This document shows, one piece after another, positions 36,512-44,754 of a DNA stretch of 64,000 nt. Every line of letters begins with the position of its first letter. Position 1 is the stretch's first letter. The DNA is from Flavobacterium sp. Root186 (GTDB lineage Bacteria > Bacteroidota > Bacteroidia > Flavobacteriales > Flavobacteriaceae): positions 402,872-466,871 of the forward strand of contig NZ_LMHW01000013.1 in NCBI RefSeq assembly GCF_001428525.1, read 5' to 3'. Below the pieces are notes generated by a model. The model searched no databases and was not told where the DNA came from. It worked only from the letters and a program-made list of their open reading frames with translations. Position numbers and translations under genes: made by a program.

Positions 36512-37903
36512 TTAGCGATCCATTCTAACAATCTTCGGTGTAAAAGTTCCTAAAACTTCGACTAGATCGGTTTGGTTTGCCATCACTTTCGTAATGTCTT
36601 TGTAGGCCATTGGTGCTTCATCAATATTTCCTCCAATCAAGGTTACATCATTGACTTTCAATACCTTTTTGATTTCACTTTGCGTAAAAGTGCTTTTGCA
36701 TTTTGCTCTCGAAAATAAACGTCCGGCGCCATGCGAAGCAGAATTTAAACTCTCTGCATTTCCTTTCCCTTTCACAATGTAACCTGGAGCAGTCATTGAA
36801 CCGGGAATAATTCCCAATTGACCTTCTCCAGCAGGAGTTGCTCCTTTTCTGTGCACAATACATTCCTGACCATTTACCATTTCTTTCCATGCAAAATTGT
36901 GATGGTTTTCAATTGTAACCATTACTCTTTTTCCAATTGCTTTAGCAATTCGTCTATGAATATCATCGTGACAGGCTTTTGCATATTCGCCGGCTAAATT
37001 CATTGCCAACCAATATTCCTGACCATCATGTGTATTCAAATCCAGCCAGGCTAAATGCTGTACATTTTTTGGTAACGGACATTGTTTTGTTGCCAAGTAG
37101 GTATAATGCTTCGCAATATTTGCACCTAAACCACGTGAACCACTATGTGAAAGAACTGCGAAATATTCGCCTTTTTCAAGCTTCCATTCATTCTCCGGAT
37201 TATCAATTTTAGCAATTCCAAATTCTACAAAATGGTTTCCTCCGCCTGAACTTCCTAATTGTTTATAGGCCTTTGGCAAAAGATTCTTTAACAACGGAAT
37301 ATCCTGAAATTCACTTTTGTGAAAAACTTCATGATCTACTCTTGAAGCGTGTGTTTCATTCATTCCGAATTTTGTATGGTCTTTTAAAATTGCTTCTAAC
37401 TGATGTTCTTTTCCCTTGAAATGCGACGCTGGCAAATCAAAAATTGAAAGGCTCATTCGGCATCCAATGTCAACTCCAACTCCGTATGGAATCACAGCAT
37501 TATCTGTTGCTAAAACTCCTCCAATTGGCAATCCATATCCCGAATGTGCATCCGGCATTAAAGCTCCGGCTACTGAAATTGGCAGTTTCAACGAATCATA
37601 CAATTGAAATTTTGCCTGTTGGTCAATTTCATTTTCACCAAAAATGGTAAAAGGAGCTCTTGTTGCTTTAAGCTGATGCATTCTTACCTGAACCGGTTTA
37701 ATCAAACCTTCAGCAACTTTTCCCCAGGTTCCGTGGCCTTCAAATTTTTCAGGATTCAGCAGAACGTCTTTTGCCTCTGTTAGAATAGATTCCTTTTTTT
37801 CTCTTTTTCTATATCTGTTTATTTGCCCTAAAGCAATATTTATTGAATTGTTCTTTGGAAATCCCAATTTAATCAGGTCTTTTCCAGTTAATTTATTTCC
37901 CAT
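36512..37903 (-). CDS. rtcB: RNA-splicing ligase RtcB (RtcB2-like, with PrfH)
   Basis: This 463-aa GTP- and Mn2+-dependent RNA ligase joins 2',3'-cyclic phosphate and 5'-OH ends. Metal and guanylylation residues are visible in GVDIGCRM, SSGGGNHFVEF, LSHSGSRGLG, ENHHNFA, HRKGATPAG and SASHGAGR, the last with the guanylylated His. The N-terminal extension (LTGKDLIKLGFPKNNSINIALG) and the linked prfH point to the RtcB2-type branch rather than the stress-regulated E. coli RtcB/RtcA pair; this is inferred. No rtcA or sigma-54 regulator rtcR is present. Confidence 0.95.
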   Translation of the reverse strand: MGNKLTGKDLIKLGFPKNNSINIALGQINRYRKREKKESILTEAKDVLLNPEKFEGHGTWGKVAEGLIKPVQVRMHQLKATRAPFTIFGENEIDQQAKFQLYDSLKLPISVAGALMPDAHSGYGLPIGGVLATDNAVIPYGVGVDIGCRMSLSIFDLPASHFKGKEHQLEAILKDHTKFGMNETHASRVDHEVFHKSEFQDIPLLKNLLPKAYKQLGSSGGGNHFVEFGIAKIDNPENEWKLEKGEYFAVLSHSGSRGLGANIAKHYTYLATKQCPLPKNVQHLAWLDLNTHDGQEYWLAMNLAGEYAKACHDDIHRRIAKAIGKRVMVTIENHHNFAWKEMVNGQECIVHRKGATPAGEGQLGIIPGSMTAPGYIVKGKGNAESLNSASHGAGRLFSRAKCKSTFTQSEIKKVLKVNDVTLIGGNIDEAPMAYKDITKVMANQTDLVEVLGTFTPKIVRMDR

Positions 37904-37906
37904 GAT

Positions 37907-38653
37907 TTATATCATTTCGTCTACATATTGTTGATACAATAAATGCCGACTTTTATTTTTAATTGGGTTTAACTCTCTTGGGTTTTCAGTTTCATAATAA
38001 CTCCAACGATGAGAAAAACCATCTACTAACTTGTTTATTTTATTTCTTAAATTAAGATTAACAATATAATTATCAAGAAGCTGGATTTCACTTTCTAAAT
38101 CTGAATCGACCATTATAGTATGCGTTATCATATAAGGGCTAACACGAAGTACATATCTCCAAGACTCATTAAACATATAATGAATTCTATGCCGCTTGAA
38201 ATTGCTGCACCAGCGTTCTCGCTTATAAAAATGTACTTTTTCTTTTTCTGTCAATTCTAATTTTGAGCTCCTCCACTCCCATTCTGAAAATTCCTTTACC
38301 GTCTGGATCTTTTCAAGATAAACATTTCTCCTTTTTCTCTTTTTCTTTCTTTTAAAAGATTTTTCAGAGGAAAACTGCCATGTATTTATTTTTTCCAATA
38401 GTGATCTGTAAAATGAAGATTCATTTGATCTTGCAACATCTTCTCTCAGTACAAAACTGCGCTGCCATCCCTTTTGATAAGGATTTTCAAGCGGAACCAA
38501 TGGTAAATTATTTTGTTTTTTCCAAAGCTCCTTTTGTTGCTTTCTTAACTGAATTAAATGTTTTTCAAAATCTTCTTTTGCTAATCTTTTTTTCCTTCTT
38601 TTACTTTTAAAACGAGTACACAAAGCATACTCATCTACCGTATAATTTTCCAT
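37907..38653 (-). CDS. Basic protein of unknown function, first gene of the rtcB-prfH operon
   Basis: This 248-aa highly basic protein has several Lys/Arg clusters (FKSKRRKKRLAKED, SFKRKKKRKRRNVY, KRERWCSNFKRHRIHYMF) and many Trp and Tyr. It shows no recognised catalytic motif and no signal peptide, so it is probably cytosolic and nucleic-acid-binding. Its stop codon lies 3 bp before rtcB. Its place at the head of the operon suggests a role in RNA or ribosome binding during repair. I do not recognise the family. Confidence 0.75.
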   Translation of the reverse strand: MENYTVDEYALCTRFKSKRRKKRLAKEDFEKHLIQLRKQQKELWKKQNNLPLVPLENPYQKGWQRSFVLREDVARSNESSFYRSLLEKINTWQFSSEKSFKRKKKRKRRNVYLEKIQTVKEFSEWEWRSSKLELTEKEKVHFYKRERWCSNFKRHRIHYMFNESWRYVLRVSPYMITHTIMVDSDLESEIQLLDNYIVNLNLRNKINKLVDGFSHRWSYYETENPRELNPIKNKSRHLLYQQYVDEMI

Positions 38654-38764
38654 TAAAAAATTATAGTGTATTAAATTAACAGCCTAATAGGCTTAAACAT
38701 TTTATCCTTGACGGACAAATAAATAAAATCGGTTTTTCGGGAAAATTTTGAAGTGTCTAGAATA

Positions 38765-38800
38765 AAAAAAGCCCGAAACTAAATGTCTTCGGGCTTTTTT
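38765..38800 (-). terminator. Bidirectional intrinsic terminator
   Basis: AAAAAAGCCCGAA (38765-38777) pairs with TTCGGGCTTTTTT (38788-38800), a 13-bp perfect stem around a 10-nt loop. It lies 20 bp past the stop codon of the small ORF at 38821-38904, in the right orientation to end that transcript. Confidence 0.85.
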
Positions 38801-38820
38801 ATATATCTAAAAATGTATTT

Positions 38821-38904
38821 CTAAGATTGAAATAAGCCACGAAGAAGTGCTGCACCAAATCCGTTTGGTGTGAAGCTTTGTGATGTCAATGTAAGTACAA
38901 ACAT
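38821..38904 (-). CDS. Possible 27-aa peptide gene
   Basis: An ATG at 38904 opens a 27-codon frame, MFVLTLTSQSFTPNGFGAAL and seven more residues, ending 20 bp before a strong terminator. A TAAATTTG box (38973-38980, minus strand) lies 69 bp upstream with no clear -33 box. The composition (hydrophobic start, Gly-Phe-Gly-Ala centre) is less AT-biased than the surrounding spacer. It could be a small membrane or signalling peptide, a leader peptide, or chance. Confidence 0.4.
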   Translation of the reverse strand: MFVLTLTSQSFTPNGFGAALLRGLFQS

Positions 38905-39200
38905 TTTTCTTCGTTTTTAAAGGGTTATTATTTTTTTCGTCTGCAAATATTCAGAATTGTTTTTTGATTTTCCAAATTTATTTTTCAGAAAAGTCATGTG
39001 AAAATATTTTTCACTTAAAATTTTTCAACAAATAAGAAGTTATCGTTTTAAAAATGAGAACAATAGACTCAATAGAAATGAAATTAAAAATTCTAATATT
39101 TTATGTAATATTTATTATTTAGACGAAGGAGAGCGATAGCAAACAGACGAAAGAAATCACACAATAGTAATTCGAAAAAGATTGGTGATTCTCTTTGCCT

Positions 39201-39220
39201 AGACGCACTGCAGTGCGTCT
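39201..39220. repeat. 20-nt palindromic repeat, copy 2
   Basis: AGACGCACTGCAGTGCGTCT is a perfect 20-bp palindrome. Related imperfect copies occur at 30398-30417 and 39265-39284. Confidence 0.7.
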
Positions 39221-39264
39221 CTGCGATTTACGTTATCTATAAATCAATCACAATTTTAATGTAG

Positions 39265-39284
39265 AGATGTACTTCAGTGCATCT
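39265..39284. repeat. 20-nt palindromic repeat, copy 3
   Basis: AGATGTACTTCAGTGCATCT is an imperfect version of the palindrome at 39201-39220, 64 bp away and in the same orientation. Confidence 0.55.
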
Positions 39285-39333
39285 AACCAAAGATTGGAGA
39301 CATTAGGTGCTAAATTTCTTTTTAAACATAAAA

Positions 39334-39359
39334 AAAAGCCCTGATTTCTCAGGGCTTTT
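39334..39359 (-). terminator. Intrinsic terminator of the two-component operon
   Basis: AAAAGCCCTGA (39334-39344) pairs with TCAGGGCTTTT (39349-39359) around a TTTC loop, with a T run on the minus strand. It ends the response-regulator gene. Confidence 0.88.
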
Positions 39360-39381
39360 ATATTGTTTTTAGGTGAATTCA

Positions 39382-40098
39382 TTATTCAGAAACTTTGCTT
39401 TTTACAACTAATCTGAAGCCTTCTCCGTGAATGTTAAGAATCTCAACATCTTCATCAGATTTTAGGTATTTTCTAAGTTTAGCGATGTAAACGTCCATAC
39501 TTCTTGAAGTAAAGTAGTTATCATCTCTCCAGATTTTAGTCAAAGCTAATTCTCTTGGCATTAAGTCATTTTCATGAAGAATTAACATTTTAAGCAATTC
39601 ATTTTCTTTTGGAGATAATTTAATTGGCTCTTCATCCTGGAAAGTCAAGAATCTAAGTTTTGAGTTTAAGTGGAATTTACCAATATTAAATTCAAATTGT
39701 ACTTGCTCAGCTTTTGTATCAGCTGATTTTCTTTGAATAATCGCTTTGATTTTCATCAATAATACTTCTGAATCAAAAGGCTTATTTAAATAATCGTCAG
39801 CACCAGCTTTATATCCTTTTAACACATCCTCTTTCATAGATTTTGCTGTTAAAAAAATAATTGGCACTTCGCTGTTCTTTTCTCTAATTTCTTTGGCTAA
39901 AGTATACCCATCTTTATAAGGCATCATTACATCAAGAATACATAAATCGTAAACATCTTTCTTGAATTTTTCGAAACCTTCCATACCGTTTTTAGCTAAA
40001 GTAACTTCAAAGTCATTTAACATTAGATAATCTTTAAGAACCGCCCCAAAATTTAGGTCATCTTCTACTAAAAGTATTCTTTTGTTATTATTTTCCAT
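39382..40098 (-). CDS. rprY: OmpR-type response regulator (RprY-like)
   Basis: This 238-aa protein has a receiver domain with phosphoacceptor Asp in CILDVMMPYKDGYT (about residue 55), the Thr of IIFLTAKS and Lys of NKPF. A winged-helix DNA-binding domain follows (KLSPKENELLKMLI..TSRSMDVYIAKLRKYL). It acts with the sensor kinase encoded 3 bp upstream. The pair resembles the Bacteroides RprX/RprY system. The target genes are not evident here. Confidence 0.88.
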   Translation of the reverse strand: MENNNKRILLVEDDLNFGAVLKDYLMLNDFEVTLAKNGMEGFEKFKKDVYDLCILDVMMPYKDGYTLAKEIREKNSEVPIIFLTAKSMKEDVLKGYKAGADDYLNKPFDSEVLLMKIKAIIQRKSADTKAEQVQFEFNIGKFHLNSKLRFLTFQDEEPIKLSPKENELLKMLILHENDLMPRELALTKIWRDDNYFTSRSMDVYIAKLRKYLKSDEDVEILNIHGEGFRLVVKSKVSE

Positions 40099-40101
40099 AT
40101 T

Positions 40102-41688
40102 TTAATTTATTAATGGTATTTTTATTATAAAGGTGCTACCTTTTCCTTTTTCGCTTTCAACATATACTTGACCATTGTGGTCCTCTACTATTCTTTTTAC
40201 GTACGCCAGACCTAAACCGTGCCCTTTTACATTATGAAGGTCTCCCGTGTGTTCTCTATAAAACTTTTCGAACACCCTTTTTTGAGCTATCTTACTCATT
40301 CCCAATCCATGATCTCTTACTTTTATTAAAATCATGTCTTTTACATTCTCTGTAAAAATTTCAATTTCAGGTACATCAGGTGAATATTTTATAGCATTCT
40401 CTAAAATATTTACAAGAACATTTGTAAAATGCACTTCATTGATTAAACTTGTTGTTCTGGCTGCATTATAATGTTTTACAACTGTTCCTTTTCTGTCTTC
40501 TAAAATCAGATTAACATGCTCAATTGCATCATCGATAATATCATGTATAACAGTAGGTTCTTTTGTAATATCGAGTTCCCTTTTTTCCAGTTTTGAAATT
40601 CGTAATACATTCTCAACCTGCGCATGCATTCTTTTATTTTCATCCCTTATCATTTGAAGATACCTAAAAACTTTGTCTTTATCTTCAATAATTTTAGGGT
40701 TTCTAATCGCATCAAGTGCTAAATTTATTGTTGCAATTGGAGTTTTAAACTCATGCGTCATATTATTTATAAAATCTGTTTTGATTTCAGAAATATGTTT
40801 CTGACGCAATAATTGATTTAAAGCACTTGTATATGCCACTATTATAATTAGCGTAAAAACTATTGATAAAATAGTAATACTTAATAATTCTGATAATAAA
40901 AATTTCTTTTTATGAGGAAATGTAACGGACAATTCATATCTACTATTTCCTTCGTTATCAGTATATATAGGAATATTATAAGTTGCTTCTTTATCGTAGT
41001 GAAATCCATCCGATTTAATTTTGGTTGGAACACCGCTGCTATAAATTCCAAATTCAAATTTGGTTTTAACTCCGTACTCTTGTAATTCTTTCTTTAAAAG
41101 CTTAGAAAGTTTATCTTTAGTAATTCTTCCTTCAATTGGAGTTAAGGACGCAATATCTTTATACTGAATTTGCTGCTGAACTTTATTTAAAATATCTAAA
41201 CTTCCTGATTTTTCAATTGTAAGGTCCGGTATTATACTTTGCCCTAAATTATTATTATCAATTCCGTTATTGTTATTATAAACTTCGGTTACTCTTTTAG
41301 AGCTGAAATTCTTAAATCTCTCACTGCTGAATTTTTTATTAAAAAATGATCCGTTTATATCGTAATCTTCAGAAGTCAGTGTATTAGAATAAACAATTGT
41401 TTTATTTGTTTTTGCATTTCTCTGCACATAAAATACTTGTAGTAAATCCTCTTTTTTAGGAATTTTACCGGTACTGTCTTTTATGCGGTTGTATTTATCG
41501 TAAAAACTGTATTCTTCTTGCTGTTCAAGCTTGTCTGCAACATTTCCGATAACTTGGGTAACGTGGTATTTAAACTGCTCTTCGTTATTCTTAAATGAAG
41601 AGTTAAACCAAAATACCTGCACTAGAATTATCCCTATTAAGGACAAACTCATCAGTAAAACAAGTATTCTAAAAAATAATTTATTCAT
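40102..41688 (-). CDS. rprX: Sensor histidine kinase (RprX-like)
   Basis: In this 528-aa membrane kinase, one transmembrane helix at residues 5-25 and another near 270-295 bracket a large periplasmic domain with no known fold. The cytosolic part has the phosphoacceptor His in NNMTHEFKTPIATINLALDAI, an N box (VLVNILENAIKYSP) and ATP-lid motifs (DHGLGMS, GHGLGLAYVKRI). It lies 3 bp before its response regulator and 59 bp after coaE. The signal is unknown. Confidence 0.9.
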   Translation of the reverse strand: MNKLFFRILVLLMSLSLIGIILVQVFWFNSSFKNNEEQFKYHVTQVIGNVADKLEQQEEYSFYDKYNRIKDSTGKIPKKEDLLQVFYVQRNAKTNKTIVYSNTLTSEDYDINGSFFNKKFSSERFKNFSSKRVTEVYNNNNGIDNNNLGQSIIPDLTIEKSGSLDILNKVQQQIQYKDIASLTPIEGRITKDKLSKLLKKELQEYGVKTKFEFGIYSSGVPTKIKSDGFHYDKEATYNIPIYTDNEGNSRYELSVTFPHKKKFLLSELLSITILSIVFTLIIIVAYTSALNQLLRQKHISEIKTDFINNMTHEFKTPIATINLALDAIRNPKIIEDKDKVFRYLQMIRDENKRMHAQVENVLRISKLEKRELDITKEPTVIHDIIDDAIEHVNLILEDRKGTVVKHYNAARTTSLINEVHFTNVLVNILENAIKYSPDVPEIEIFTENVKDMILIKVRDHGLGMSKIAQKRVFEKFYREHTGDLHNVKGHGLGLAYVKRIVEDHNGQVYVESEKGKGSTFIIKIPLIN

Positions 41689-41747
41689 CGAAACAAAATT
41701 AATATTTTAACAATATACTAAATAATACATTAACCAAATATTAACAT

Positions 41748-42344
41748 TTAAGACTGTTTTTGTTTTATTTTCAAAATTTTAAGAATTTCAACTACTTCTT
41801 CTTTAGCAATTTTAAGATTACTGTTATTAATAACAAAATTGCTCAAAGAAAATCGTTTTTTATCATCCCACTGCATTTTCATTCTGCTTAGAACATGTTC
41901 GCGCGTTGTATTATCACGTTTCATCACTCTTTCAATTCTTAGTTCTTCAGGAGCAGTAACCGTAACTATATAATCCAATTCTTTATACTTTCCGCTTTCA
42001 AATAAAATAGCAGCCTCGTAAACTACAAATGCTTCATTTTTATTTTGCGACAGCCAGGATTGAAAATCATTTTTTACTGCAGGATGTACAATCGAATTTA
42101 AAACTGCTAATTTATCCGCATCATTAAAAACAATATCAGCTAATTTTGCCCGGTTTAAAACATTATTTTCAAAGAGCGATTCTCCAAAAGCATTTTTTAT
42201 CTCAGCAATGATTTCTGCTGACTGCATTATCTTTTTAGCTTCATCATCAGCGATGTAAACAGGAATTCCCATTTCCTTAAAAAAAGCAGTAATTGTTGTT
42301 TTACCGCTTCCTATTCCGCCGGTCAAGCCGATAATTTTTGTCAT
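41748..42344 (-). CDS. coaE: Dephospho-CoA kinase
   Basis: This 198-aa cytosolic enzyme performs the last step of coenzyme A synthesis, phosphorylating the 3'-OH of dephospho-CoA. It has the P-loop GLTGGIGSGKTTI, IADDEAKKIM, HPAVK and the lid-region RVMKRDNTTREHVLSRMKMQ. Its start lies 1 bp after the stop of the glycosyltransferase gene, so they are co-transcribed. coaBC of the same pathway lies elsewhere in this window (47422-48636). Confidence 0.95.
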   Translation of the reverse strand: MTKIIGLTGGIGSGKTTITAFFKEMGIPVYIADDEAKKIMQSAEIIAEIKNAFGESLFENNVLNRAKLADIVFNDADKLAVLNSIVHPAVKNDFQSWLSQNKNEAFVVYEAAILFESGKYKELDYIVTVTAPEELRIERVMKRDNTTREHVLSRMKMQWDDKKRFSLSNFVINNSNLKIAKEEVVEILKILKIKQKQS

Positions 42345-42345
42345 A

Positions 42346-43344
42346 TTATATCTTAAAAAACATACGAGGAAAAGCTTCTTGCGGTTTCTTCTTTAATAAA
42401 ATAACTTTTACAAAAGATTCCAAAAATCCCGTTCCATAACCATAAAATTGTTTCCAAACAGCAATAACCGATAAATACCCAATTTTGATACTTTTATTTT
42501 GGATACTTGCTGTAAGAAAAATAATAACGAAATATACAAAATATAATTGTAATAAAATATCAATATTAAAAATTAATAGTAAAAAAGCTATCAATAAACC
42601 TATGATAAATGCGGTTGGAAAGAAAAAAGTAAGCTTATTATGTTCTGGGTACCAACTGTTTAATATTGGTCTTGCTATACCGAATTTTTTTACCTGAATA
42701 GAGAATTTTTCCCAGTCGATTCTACGTTTGTGATACACAAAAGCCTCAGAAAACAATCTGGTTTCAAATCCTAAGTTCCATAAACGGATGGATAAGTCAG
42801 GATCTTCACCAGGATGAATGTTACCAAAACCTTTTGAAGCTTCAAATGCTTTCTTTGAAATTCCCATATTAAAACTTCTTGGCTGGAATTTATTAATTTT
42901 TTCTGAACCACCACGAATTCCACCAGTTGTAAGGAAAGATGTCATAGCAAAATTGATTGCTTTTTGAATGCTCGAAAAGCTTTTTAATGCTTTATCAGGA
43001 CCTCCAAAACAATCGACATATTTTTCATTTAAAGCCTTACTAACTTCAGTTAAATAATTTGAAGGGATAATACAATCTGAATCAAAAATGATAAAATAAT
43101 CACCTCTCGCCTTCTGCATTCCAAAATTTCTGGAATCGCCGGGACCAGAATTTGGTTTAAAATAATATGAGATATTCAATTTCCCCTGATAGTTCATCAC
43201 AACATCTTTACAAGGAATCGATGATCCGTCTTCAACCAGAACAATTTCAAAAGGTTCATTGTAATCAGATTTTGTAAGACTTTCTAAAAGTTCATCAACT
43301 TCATCTGGACGATTATACACGGGTATAATTAAAGAAAAAATCAT
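42346..43344 (-). CDS. Family 2 glycosyltransferase
   Basis: This 332-aa GT-A enzyme has FSLIIPVYNRPDEVDELLESL at the N-terminus, then DSDCIIPSNYL (the metal-binding DxD-like site) and GEDPDLSIRLW (catalytic Asp region). Two C-terminal transmembrane helices (about 240-285) anchor it to the inner membrane. It would add a sugar to a lipid-linked or envelope glycan, acceptor unknown. It is the first gene of a unit with coaE and the two-component genes. Confidence 0.87.
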   Translation of the reverse strand: MIFSLIIPVYNRPDEVDELLESLTKSDYNEPFEIVLVEDGSSIPCKDVVMNYQGKLNISYYFKPNSGPGDSRNFGMQKARGDYFIIFDSDCIIPSNYLTEVSKALNEKYVDCFGGPDKALKSFSSIQKAINFAMTSFLTTGGIRGGSEKINKFQPRSFNMGISKKAFEASKGFGNIHPGEDPDLSIRLWNLGFETRLFSEAFVYHKRRIDWEKFSIQVKKFGIARPILNSWYPEHNKLTFFFPTAFIIGLLIAFLLLIFNIDILLQLYFVYFVIIFLTASIQNKSIKIGYLSVIAVWKQFYGYGTGFLESFVKVILLKKKPQEAFPRMFFKI

Positions 43345-43413
43345 AGCGGGAATGCGGTTTTAAGTGGAATATTTTAAACTTTGAAAATTTGAGCAAAGAT
43401 AGGTTATATTCAT

Positions 43414-43446
43414 AAAAAAACCACCAACTTTTGGTTGATGGTTTTA
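43414..43446 (-). terminator. Intrinsic terminator of fabV
   Basis: An imperfect stem, AAACCACCAA with TTGGTTGATGGTTT, is followed on the minus strand by a run of T. It lies just after the fabV stop codon at 43464. Confidence 0.75.
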
Positions 43447-43463
43447 TTGTAAGATTTATGTTT

Positions 43464-44654
43464 TTATTTGATACTGTCAATATTAACTACTTCATTAGCT
43501 TCTGCTTTGTAGTCTACTCCGGCAAATTCAAATCCAAATAAGTTTAAGAAGTCATTTCTGTAACCTGCTAAGTCTCCAATAGCCGGTAATGTTTCAGTTG
43601 TAGCTTCTTTCCAAAGTTCAGCCACTTTTGCCTGAACATCGTCACGCATTTCCCAGTCATCAATTCTAATTCTTCCTTTTTCATCAACAGGAACTTCAGA
43701 ACCGTTGTATAATCTATCCTGGAATAAACGCTGAATCTGCTCGATACATCCTTCGTGAATACCTTCTTCTTTCATGATTTTATATAAAAGAGAAATATAT
43801 AACGGAATAACCGGAATTGCAGAACTTGCTTGTGTAACTAATGCTTTATTTACAGAAACATAAGCTTTCCCTCCAATAGATTTTAAATTGTCTGTGATAG
43901 TAAATGCAGTAGCCTCTAAATGATCCTTTGCACGACCAATTGTTCCTTTGCGGTAAACTGCTTCTGTTAATGCAGGCCCAATATAAGAATAAGCTACTGT
44001 TGCAGCACCTTCTGCCAATAAATTTTCATTTTTTAAAGCATCGATCCACATTGCCCAGTCTTCACCTCCCATTACGGCCACTGTGTTTTCAATATCTTCC
44101 TCATTTGCCGGAGCGATTGAAACCTCCGTTACATTTCCTGTATGAAAATCAACTGTTTTATTTGTAAACGTTTGCCCAATTGGTTTTAAAACTGAACGGT
44201 GCAAAACTCCTGTATTAGGGTTTGTACGCACTGGAGAAGCTAAACTGTAAATTACAAGATCTACTTGTCCTAAATCAGCTTTTATTAAATCTAAAGTTTC
44301 TCTTTTTATTTCATTTGAAAAAGCATCTCCGTTGATACTTTTTGCATATAAACCTGCTTTATGAGCTTCTGATTCAAAAGCTGCAGAATTGTACCACCCT
44401 GGCGAAGCTGTTTTTCCTTCAACTGGCGGTTTTTCGAAAAATACTCCAATTGTAGCAGCATCAGATCCGAAAGCACTTGTGATTCTTGAAGCTAATCCGA
44501 AACCTGTTGAAGCACCAATAACTAATACTTTTTTTGCTCCGGCAATTGCACCTTTTGATTTGATATATTCAATTTGATTTTTAACATTTTGCTCAGCTCC
44601 CTTTGGGTGGGCAGTCAAACAAATAAATCCTCTCATTCTAGGTTCTATAATCAT
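43464..44654 (-). CDS. fabV: Trans-2-enoyl-ACP/CoA reductase FabV
   Basis: This 396-aa short-chain-dehydrogenase-like enzyme carries out the last step of each fatty-acid elongation cycle with NADH. It has the nucleotide-binding GASTGFGLASRI and the family-specific Tyr-x8-Lys catalytic pair in AVYRKGTIGRAKDHLE. The larger size than FabI, together with this spacing, makes the assignment clear. FabV enzymes are generally less sensitive to triclosan than FabI. It is monocistronic. Confidence 0.95.
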   Translation of the reverse strand: MIIEPRMRGFICLTAHPKGAEQNVKNQIEYIKSKGAIAGAKKVLVIGASTGFGLASRITSAFGSDAATIGVFFEKPPVEGKTASPGWYNSAAFESEAHKAGLYAKSINGDAFSNEIKRETLDLIKADLGQVDLVIYSLASPVRTNPNTGVLHRSVLKPIGQTFTNKTVDFHTGNVTEVSIAPANEEDIENTVAVMGGEDWAMWIDALKNENLLAEGAATVAYSYIGPALTEAVYRKGTIGRAKDHLEATAFTITDNLKSIGGKAYVSVNKALVTQASSAIPVIPLYISLLYKIMKEEGIHEGCIEQIQRLFQDRLYNGSEVPVDEKGRIRIDDWEMRDDVQAKVAELWKEATTETLPAIGDLAGYRNDFLNLFGFEFAGVDYKAEANEVVNIDSIK

Positions 44655-44754
44655 ACTCTTTTTATTTACTCATAAATTAATCATTATCAAGATAAATGAC
44701 AACTTATGCCTGTTTTGTTTAATTATTTTTCGATGACAAATATAAAGTATTTCT

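Larger units (their letters stand above)
38905..39329. other. Gene-free stretch with palindromic repeats
   Basis: No credible coding frame lies here. The stretch holds a run of CGAAGGAGAGCGATAGCAAAC-like sequence (about 39122-39155) and a possible loose hairpin joining AATCAC (39157-39162) with GTGATT near 39185-39190. Two copies of the 20-nt palindrome family are at 39201-39220 and 39265-39284. It may contain the promoter of the 27-aa ORF. Confidence 0.5.

Noticed and set aside
39122..39190. tRNA-like or small RNA gene
   Set aside because: No cloverleaf arms, T-loop or anticodon loop could be laid out. It has a loose hairpin only and could be another repeat family.
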